A stretch of 15,414 bases of DNA from positions 1-15,414 of the forward strand of contig USNB01000009.1 of NCBI GenBank assembly GCA_900555875.1. Direction: 5' to 3'. The translations under genes were made by a program, and so were the position numbers. This DNA is from an uncultured Eubacteriales bacterium (GTDB lineage: Bacteria > Bacillota > Clostridia > Christensenellales > Pumilibacteraceae). This document shows, piece by piece, positions 15,047 through 15,414 of this stretch (position 1 is the stretch's first letter; every line of letters begins with the position of its first letter). Under the pieces are notes generated by a model, which saw only the letters and a list, made by a program, of their open reading frames with translations, was not told where the DNA came from and ran no database searches.

Positions 15047-15414
15047 TCACGACGCGAAATATTCCCGCACGAGAGCCTTGCCGCCGCGCGCTGCAACGAC
15101 TCCGCCTTCGATAAGATATGCCCTGTCGCAGAGCGCCTCGGCGCAGCGCACATCGTGGGTAATGGTTATCATTGTATTGCCCGACTGCATGTGCAGCTTG
15201 TTTAATATCTCCACCAGAGCGCAAAGTCCGTCGTAGTCCTGCCCCACCGTCGGTTCGTCCAAAAGCAAAACTTCCGGTTCACAGGCTGCGACCGCCGCAA
15301 TGGAAACGCGGCGCTTCTGTCCTTCCGAAAGCGACTGCGGGTGTCTCTCCCACAGGTGCTTTACGCCGAACAGTTCGGCAATTTCCGCGGCATATTCTTC
15401 ACTCTTTGCGCCGA
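15047..15414 (-). CDS. ECF/CbiO-type ABC transporter ATPase, C-terminal part (start beyond window)
   Basis: The last 122 codons are present, ending in TGA at 15049-15047. The visible order is signature LSEGQKRRVSIAA, Walker B VLLLDEPTVGQD and switch His in ITITHD, then a C-terminal tail ending REYFAS. LSEGQKRR and the VGQD D-loop are typical of energy-coupling factor ATPases (EcfA/CbiO family, including double-ATPase proteins such as YkoD), which power vitamin or metal uptake with EcfT and an S-component. Walker A and the partners must lie upstream, outside the window. The 208-base gap and palindromes to the next gene suggest a separate transcription unit, although no clear terminator is seen. 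Confidence 0.88.
   Translation of the reverse strand, partial: GAKSEEYAAEIAELFGVKHLWERHPQSLSEGQKRRVSIAAVAACEPEVLLLDEPTVGQDYDGLCALVEILNKLHMQSGNTMITITHDVRCAEALCDRAYLIEGGVVAARGGKALVREYFAS

Overview
The window looks like a chromosomal segment from an uncultured, probably gut-associated Clostridia-type Firmicute (perhaps Christensenellales-like; this lineage guess is weak). The reasons are Gram-positive-style lipoproteins and signal peptides, strong AAGGAG ribosome sites, Listeria-Bacteroides (InlB-type) and BspA-type surface repeats, an ECF-type ATPase, and MacB-like ATPase/permease fusions. Every gene I can support is on the minus strand, so transcription runs from high to low coordinates.

In transcription order: (1) 15414-15047 is the C-terminal part of an ECF/CbiO-type ABC ATPase, cut by the window edge. 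(2) A 208-base gap holds several palindromes. (3) 14838-1800 is a probable five-gene operon. It begins with two tightly spaced ABC transporter genes (14838-12769 and 12756-10255), each with an N-terminal ATPase and a four-helix MacB/FtsX-type permease. It continues with two large lipoproteins (10189-7094, InlB-like modules plus leucine-rich repeats; 7045-3065, InlB-like modules around a long beta-rich centre) and ends with a membrane-anchored surface protein (3071-1800) with an N-terminal NEAT-like domain. The last two genes overlap by 7 bases, and a perfect 13-bp hairpin follows the operon at 1744-1777. (4) A clear sigma-A-type promoter at 1603-1631 reads into a UvrA paralogue (1517 to 1, running off the left edge) that lacks the UvrB-binding domain.

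The gene order suggests one extracytoplasmic machine: two mechanotransducing or exporting MacB-like ATPases coupled to three surface-displayed proteins made from the same transcript. The substrate cannot be read from the sequence. NEAT-like folds together with MacB-type transporters recall heme handling (HrtBA is of the MacB type), but the expected Tyr heme ligands are not visible, so that is only a hypothesis.

Base composition is mosaic. The flanks and transporter genes are GC-richer (34 of 60 bases are G or C at 10681-10740; 39 of 60 at 9961-10020), while most of the two lipoprotein genes is AT-rich (19 of 60 at 4141-4200; 23 of 60 at 8761-8820). Both composition boundaries fall inside reading frames. 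No rRNA, tRNA, CRISPR array, transposase or other mobile element was seen.
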